The position numbers and the translations under genes are program-made. Below, in pieces: positions 59,978 through 63,879 of a DNA stretch of 63,879 bases. The DNA is taken from positions 1 through 63,879 of the IMG/VR virus record IMGVR_UViG_3300021425_000033, one strand, 5' to 3'. Origin of the DNA: a virus. Position 1 is the first letter of the stretch. The number at the start of each line of letters is the position of its first letter. The notes under the pieces were generated by a model that made no database searches, was not told the origin of the DNA, and was given only the letters and a program-made list of their open reading frames with translations.

Positions 59978-61361
59978 TATGCTAAATCCATTTTTTCTTC
60001 AGGGATCAAAATCAGAACAGTCGTTAGTTCAAAGTTTAATTAACGAACAACTTCGCATGTATGGAGTTGAAGTTTATTATATTCCAAGAAGATACCTTAC
60101 AGAAAAAACAATAATAAAAGAAGTCATTGAATCCAAGTTCGATAATGCGTATCCATTAGAAGCATATGTAGACACTTATGATGGGTATGAGGGTCAGGGA
60201 ACTCTTCTTTCAAAGTTTGGTGTTCAACCATTAAATGATTTAAGTTTAATCATATCAAAAGAAAGATTTGAAACCTATATTTCACCACTGACAAAAAATA
60301 TACCAGATATCAAACTGTCAACCAGACCAAAAGAAGGTGATTTAATTTGGTTTCCACTCGGAGATAGATTATTTGAAATTAAATTTGTTGAGCATGAAAA
60401 ACCATTTTATCAACTCCAAAAAACTTATGTTTACGAACTAAGATGCGAATTGTTTAGATATGAGGATGAGGTTATTGACACTGGAGTTGAGGAAATTGAT
60501 GATAATGTGAAAGATGAAGGTTATATTCAATCTCTAACTATGGTTGGTGCGGGAATTACCGCAACAGCTTTTACTGGAATTGTAGATGGTGGTGTAAGAT
60601 TAATCACTGTTACAAATAGAGGAAACGGATACACATCATCTCCAAGAGTGGCTATCTCTTCTGCTCCAGCAGGAGGTCTAACTGCAGTTGGAATTGCAAC
60701 GCTCATTGGTGGACTGGTTGATTGTAATGGAAATACTGAAAACTATAAAGTTCAGGGAGTTGAAATTGTAAATCCTGGATATGGATATACCGATGCACCA
60801 TCAGTTGCATTTGTTGGTGGTGGGGGTGCAGGAGCTGCGGCAACAACAACTATTGGTGATGGTGTCATTGGTATAGTTACTTTAACTTCTGGAGGTTCTG
60901 GATACGTTGGAGAACCAACGGTAACATTTAGTGGAGCTCCAGGTGCTGGAGTAACAGCAACTGCAAGAGCGCACATAAACACCGCAGGGGTTGTTACTGC
61001 AATTTATATTACAAATGCTGGACTTGGTTATACAGAAGCACCAACTATAACAGTTTCTTCTCCATATTTTTCTGGATCAGGAACATATATCTATAATGAA
61101 ACAGTCGTTGGAAGTATAAGTTCTACCACTGCATTAGTTAAAGAATGGAATTCGGTTGATAATTTACTGAAAGTATCTAATATCTCAGGATCTTTTGTGA
61201 ATGGTGATGTATTAACTGGTTCTGAATCCGGAGCAACTTATAAAGTAAGAATAATCAATAAGTATAATACAACAGACACATATGCCGAAAACGATACCAT
61301 TGAATCTGAGGCTGATGCAATTATAGATTTCAGTGAGTCTAATCCTTTTGGAAATCCATAA
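59970..61361 (+). CDS. 14: Neck protein gp14, enlarged by G-x-G-Y repeats
   Basis: A 463-aa protein; T4 gp14 is 256 aa. The N-terminal 180 residues are gp14-like ('MLNPFFLQGSKSEQSLVQSL', 'QLRMYGVEVYYIPRRYL', 'EGDLIWFPLGDRLFEIKFVE'). From about residue 190 to 380 there are four G-(N/Y/S/L)-G-Y-(T/V) strands ('NRGNGYTSSPRVAISS', 'NPGYGYTDAPSVAF', 'SGGSGYVGEPTVTFSG', 'NAGLGYTEAPTITVSS'). These are the same modules as in the giant baseplate proteins. The extra domain probably sits on the neck surface. Good assignment. Confidence 0.93.
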   Translation: MDNMLNPFFLQGSKSEQSLVQSLINEQLRMYGVEVYYIPRRYLTEKTIIKEVIESKFDNAYPLEAYVDTYDGYEGQGTLLSKFGVQPLNDLSLIISKERFETYISPLTKNIPDIKLSTRPKEGDLIWFPLGDRLFEIKFVEHEKPFYQLQKTYVYELRCELFRYEDEVIDTGVEEIDDNVKDEGYIQSLTMVGAGITATAFTGIVDGGVRLITVTNRGNGYTSSPRVAISSAPAGGLTAVGIATLIGGLVDCNGNTENYKVQGVEIVNPGYGYTDAPSVAFVGGGGAGAAATTTIGDGVIGIVTLTSGGSGYVGEPTVTFSGAPGAGVTATARAHINTAGVVTAIYITNAGLGYTEAPTITVSSPYFSGSGTYIYNETVVGSISSTTALVKEWNSVDNLLKVSNISGSFVNGDVLTGSESGATYKVRIINKYNTTDTYAENDTIESEADAIIDFSESNPFGNP

Positions 61362-61364
61362 ATA
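61357..61364 (+). promoter_or_regulatory. Late promoter (CATAAATA)
   Basis: NATAAATA overlapping the gp14 stop, 23 bp before the gp15 ATG. Confidence 0.8.
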
Positions 61365-61386
61365 GTATATCGTAATCTCCTGACAA

Positions 61387-62385
61387 ATGTTTGAATATTT
61401 TTACCACGAAATATTAAGAAGAACTATTGTTTCGTTTGGTTCTTTGTTTAATGATATTTCAATTAAACATACGGACAATTCAGATTCGGTCGTAAGCACG
61501 ATCAAAGTTCCTCTTGCATATGGACCAATTCAAAAGTTTTTGGCAAGATTGGAACAAGTTTCTGATTTGAACAAACCAGTTCAAATGTCATTGCCTAGAA
61601 TGTCATTCGAATTTACTGGATTGACATATGACACTTCAAGAAAGGTAACAACTACTCAAACGTTTTTATCATCTTTAACGTCTGATAAGACTAAACCAAG
61701 AAAGTCTTATATGCCTGTTCCATATAATATGTCATTTGAACTTAGCATTATGACTAAGTTAAATGATGATATGCTTCAGATTATCGAGCAAATTATTCCA
61801 TATTTTCAACCCGCATATACTATGAGTGTTGATCTCGTTGAAACAATTGGAGAAAAAAGAGACATTCCTGTTGTTCTTGAAGGAATATCAATGCAAGATG
61901 ATTATGAAGGAGATTATTCTACAAGAAGATCTTTAATTTATACTTTAAGATTTACAGCAAAAACATATCTGTTTGGTCCCATCGCAGATGTTTCCAAAGA
62001 TATTATCGAAAAGGTTTCTGTTGGATATATTGCAGGAGATCGTACAAGCACTCCAACAAGAGAGGTTACTTATTCCGTTGAACCAGTAGCAACTAAGAGT
62101 TATACTAACAACGTTGTTACAAACCTTTCTAAGGATGTAACAGATTTATCGACTATTATTGAAGTTAATGATGCATCAACAATTTCTGTTGGTGGAGTAA
62201 TAGTTATTGATAACGAAAACTTCAGAGTTGCTTCTAAATCTGGAAGTAAAATCACAGTTGAACGTGGATATGATGAAACAACTCCAACATCTCATGTTTC
62301 TGGATCCGAAGTCAAATTAATTACCAATGCGGATGCAAATCTAATTCAATTTGGAGATGATTTTGGGTTTAGTGGTTTATTGTAA
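61387..62385 (+). CDS. 15: Tail sheath stabilizer / completion protein gp15
   Basis: A 332-aa protein of the gp15 family. 'YFYHEILRRTIVSFGSLFND' and 'KVPLAYGPIQKFLARLEQ' with 'LPRMSFEFTGLTYDTSRKV' are clear hallmarks. T4 gp15 is 272 aa; the extra 70 residues at the C-terminus form an I-D-N-E-N-F-R-V module ('GGVIVIDNENFRVASKSG') of the type also present in the giant proteins. gp15 caps the tail tube and sheath and joins the tail to the neck. Confidence 0.94.
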   Translation: MFEYFYHEILRRTIVSFGSLFNDISIKHTDNSDSVVSTIKVPLAYGPIQKFLARLEQVSDLNKPVQMSLPRMSFEFTGLTYDTSRKVTTTQTFLSSLTSDKTKPRKSYMPVPYNMSFELSIMTKLNDDMLQIIEQIIPYFQPAYTMSVDLVETIGEKRDIPVVLEGISMQDDYEGDYSTRRSLIYTLRFTAKTYLFGPIADVSKDIIEKVSVGYIAGDRTSTPTREVTYSVEPVATKSYTNNVVTNLSKDVTDLSTIIEVNDASTISVGGVIVIDNENFRVASKSGSKITVERGYDETTPTSHVSGSEVKLITNADANLIQFGDDFGFSGLL

Positions 62386-62394
62386 AGAAACAGT

Positions 62395-62826
62395 ATGAAA
62401 ATGACAAGAAAATTCGATGATCTTAATGATACATTTAATGTTGCCGGAGATATAGTATCTCGTGAAGTAGAATCTGTTGAAGAAAAGGTAGAATCTATAG
62501 CATCAGTTTCTAATGATCTCAAAAAAGATTATGAGTATACTAGAGGCAACTTATATTCAATCATCGAAAAAGGTCAAGAAGCACTCAATGGTATTTTAGA
62601 ACTTGCACAAGAAAGTGAAATGCCAAGGGCATATGAAGTTGCTGGACAACTAATTAAAAATGTTGCTGATGCGACAGATAAATTAATTGATTTGCAAAAG
62701 AAACTAAAAGATATTGATGAGCAAAAAGTCAAAGGACCAACCAATGTTACTAATGCACTTTTTGTTGGTTCTACTGCAGAGTTATCAAAACTATTGAAGA
62801 ACGGAATTACTGAAGATAATAAATAG
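62395..62826 (+). CDS. 16: Terminase small subunit gp16
   Basis: A 143-aa protein of T4-like gp16 type. Long helices ('AYEVAGQLIKNVADATDKLI', 'DLQKKLKDIDEQ') and 'NVTNALFVGSTAELSKLLK' are typical. It recognises DNA for packaging and stimulates the large subunit gp17, expected just outside the window. A second ATG at 62401 is also possible. Confidence 0.9.
   Translation: MKMTRKFDDLNDTFNVAGDIVSREVESVEEKVESIASVSNDLKKDYEYTRGNLYSIIEKGQEALNGILELAQESEMPRAYEVAGQLIKNVADATDKLIDLQKKLKDIDEQKVKGPTNVTNALFVGSTAELSKLLKNGITEDNK
62818..62825 (+). promoter_or_regulatory. Late promoter (AATAAATA)
   Basis: NATAAATA at the gp16 stop, 45 bp before the next ATG. Confidence 0.65.
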
Positions 62827-62869
62827 TACAAAGGGAGAGAAATCCCGAAGTACTATTGTTACTAATAAG

Positions 62870-63879
62870 ATGTCAAAGGATGAATTACCTTCGATTGAGC
62901 AGTTTGTTTCTAATGACAAATTGCCTTCCGTAGATGAATTTTTAACAGAAGAAACAGAGCAAGAATTACCCTCTGTTGAAGATTTTATTGAGAAAGAAGA
63001 AGTAATAGACCTAAATGAAGAATCGATTAATGTTTCTGGAGACTTTAACGGAACATTAGTTGTAGGAGATTCTAAAGGTCAAGAAAATCAATCTGAAGGA
63101 TATCTTATTGCTAAAATTCTTGAGTTAATCTCCGAGGTAAGGAAAGATATTCCGGAGATACCTGAAATAAAATATTATGATGAAGAATTACAAAGACTTT
63201 CTGAAATCGTAGATCAAGTAAGATCTGAAATACCAGAAGTAAAATATTACGAAGAAGATATTGAAAGACTTTCTGAAATCGTAGATCAAGTAAGATCTGA
63301 GATACCGAAAGTAAAATATTATGATGAAGAGTTAGAAAGACTTTGTGAAATTGTTGATCAAGTAAGATCTGAAATACCTGAAGTAAAATATTACGAAAAG
63401 GATATTGAAAGGTTAGAAGAAAATATCCAAGAAGTTAAAAATCAAATCCCCACTTTTCCCAAGTGGGTCAATGAGGTAAATGAAGTTCCCGATTTTTCCT
63501 GGATTGGGAAAAATTTTAGTGTAATTGATGATGACTTAATTAAAGTAAATGATAAGATAGAAACTTTAAAAGAAACATTAAAGTTAGATCTTGACTCTTT
63601 TATTGAAGAAAATGGGGTAAAGTTCTTTGAAAGTAAGGTTGAAATTCAATCTAATATCAAAGAGATAGATGAAAAATATCAAGAATCAAAGGATAGAATC
63701 TGGAAAGAACTTAGAGAATCATCACTCAAAATCTGGGAATACCACAAGGAGTTTAAAGATGATGATCGAAAGTTAAAAAAACAAATTACAAATGAATACA
63801 ATATTCTCAAAAACAATTTAGAAGAAAAACTAAAAGAATTTAATGAGAATAGTGTAAAAACTGATCAGGTTCTTTTAAA
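62870..63879 (+). CDS. Coiled-coil repeat protein after gp16, 3' end outside window
   Basis: The frame is open from the ATG at 62870 to the window end (336 codons visible). The N-terminus has three 'LPS(I/V)xxF' segments. Residues 100-185 are a 24-aa repeat, three full copies and a partial ('KYYDEELQRLSEIVDQVRSE'), at an exact 72-bp period. The rest is a long coiled coil with Trp ('IWKELRESSLKIWEYHKEF'). Cyanophages often have such a protein between gp16 and gp17; it may be structural or assembly-related. Function not established. Confidence 0.82.
   Translation, partial: MSKDELPSIEQFVSNDKLPSVDEFLTEETEQELPSVEDFIEKEEVIDLNEESINVSGDFNGTLVVGDSKGQENQSEGYLIAKILELISEVRKDIPEIPEIKYYDEELQRLSEIVDQVRSEIPEVKYYEEDIERLSEIVDQVRSEIPKVKYYDEELERLCEIVDQVRSEIPEVKYYEKDIERLEENIQEVKNQIPTFPKWVNEVNEVPDFSWIGKNFSVIDDDLIKVNDKIETLKETLKLDLDSFIEENGVKFFESKVEIQSNIKEIDEKYQESKDRIWKELRESSLKIWEYHKEFKDDDRKLKKQITNEYNILKNNLEEKLKEFNENSVKTDQVLL
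63152..63430 (+). repeat. 72-bp (24-aa) tandem repeat in coding sequence
   Basis: K-Y-Y codons recur at 63173, 63245, 63317 and 63389 (72 bp apart). Units alternate D-E-E-L and E-E-D-I/E-K-D-I, and the fourth diverges after I-E-R-L. Confidence 0.9.

Noticed and set aside
1-63879. tRNA genes, integrase, photosynthesis genes
   Set aside because: Looked for cloverleaf-like segments in gaps and for psbA- or integrase-like motifs in ORFs; none seen by eye.

Overview
The window looks like part of a T4-like cyanomyovirus genome (marine Synechococcus/Prochlorococcus phage type). The evidence is a baseplate-neck-terminase gene order (gp25, gp6, giant gp7-position protein, gp8, giant DUF4815 fibre protein, gp13, gp14, gp15, gp16), exact T4-type late promoters (NATAAATA) in front of the virion genes, and a dense field of very small overlapping ORFs, several of which I recognise as families recurring in cyanophages. 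All genes I accept are on the + strand. I see no tRNA, integrase, CRISPR array or photosynthesis gene.

Layout. 1-7.5 kb: accessory tail/modification region, with a truncated 2OG-Fe(II) oxygenase-like protein, two sulfotransferase-like proteins around a ParB-like protein, a 945-aa fibre-like protein made of three six-repeat Kelch-like blocks, a prolyl-4-hydroxylase-like oxygenase, an HNH endonuclease with seven W-W/C-P-G repeats, and a small conserved protein. 7.6-12 kb: two zincin/DNA-processing transcription units, including a restriction-modification-like set (PD-(D/E)XK nuclease, NPPF methyltransferase, SF2 helicase, short motif-I methyltransferase). 12-18 kb: about 27 tiny overlapping genes. 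18.2-20.1 kb: an A/T-rich 633-aa ORF with its own terminator and late promoter, isolated inside the early region. 20.1-31.4 kb: early units, with a second SF2 helicase, a second PD-(D/E)XK nuclease, a KxDG nucleotidyltransferase/ligase-like protein and many small ORFs. 30-32 kb holds the two longest non-coding stretches and strong sigma70-like promoters. 32-63.9 kb: glycosyltransferase, then the late structural block, ending inside a coiled-coil repeat protein that follows gp16.

The most striking signal is regulatory. Fifteen early transcription units between 7.5 and 30.7 kb share one architecture: a dyad of GTGNCAC / CTGTCCAC-like half-sites 15-16 bp apart, with the downstream half-site starting 36-38 bp before a TATAAT/TATATT/TATTCT -10 box, and in most cases the ATG 27-32 bp after the -10. 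The dyad usually overlaps the stop codon of the preceding gene. In a genome type that usually lacks the T4 MotA/AsiA switch, this may be the recognition signal of an undescribed early-gene regulator, or a combined terminator and promoter cassette. A second notable set is the repeated pairing of SF2 helicases with PD-(D/E)XK nucleases and methyltransferase or ligase-like partners, plus a chimeric remnant of the second helicase at 17.6 kb.

All family assignments come from reading motifs by eye; no database search was run.
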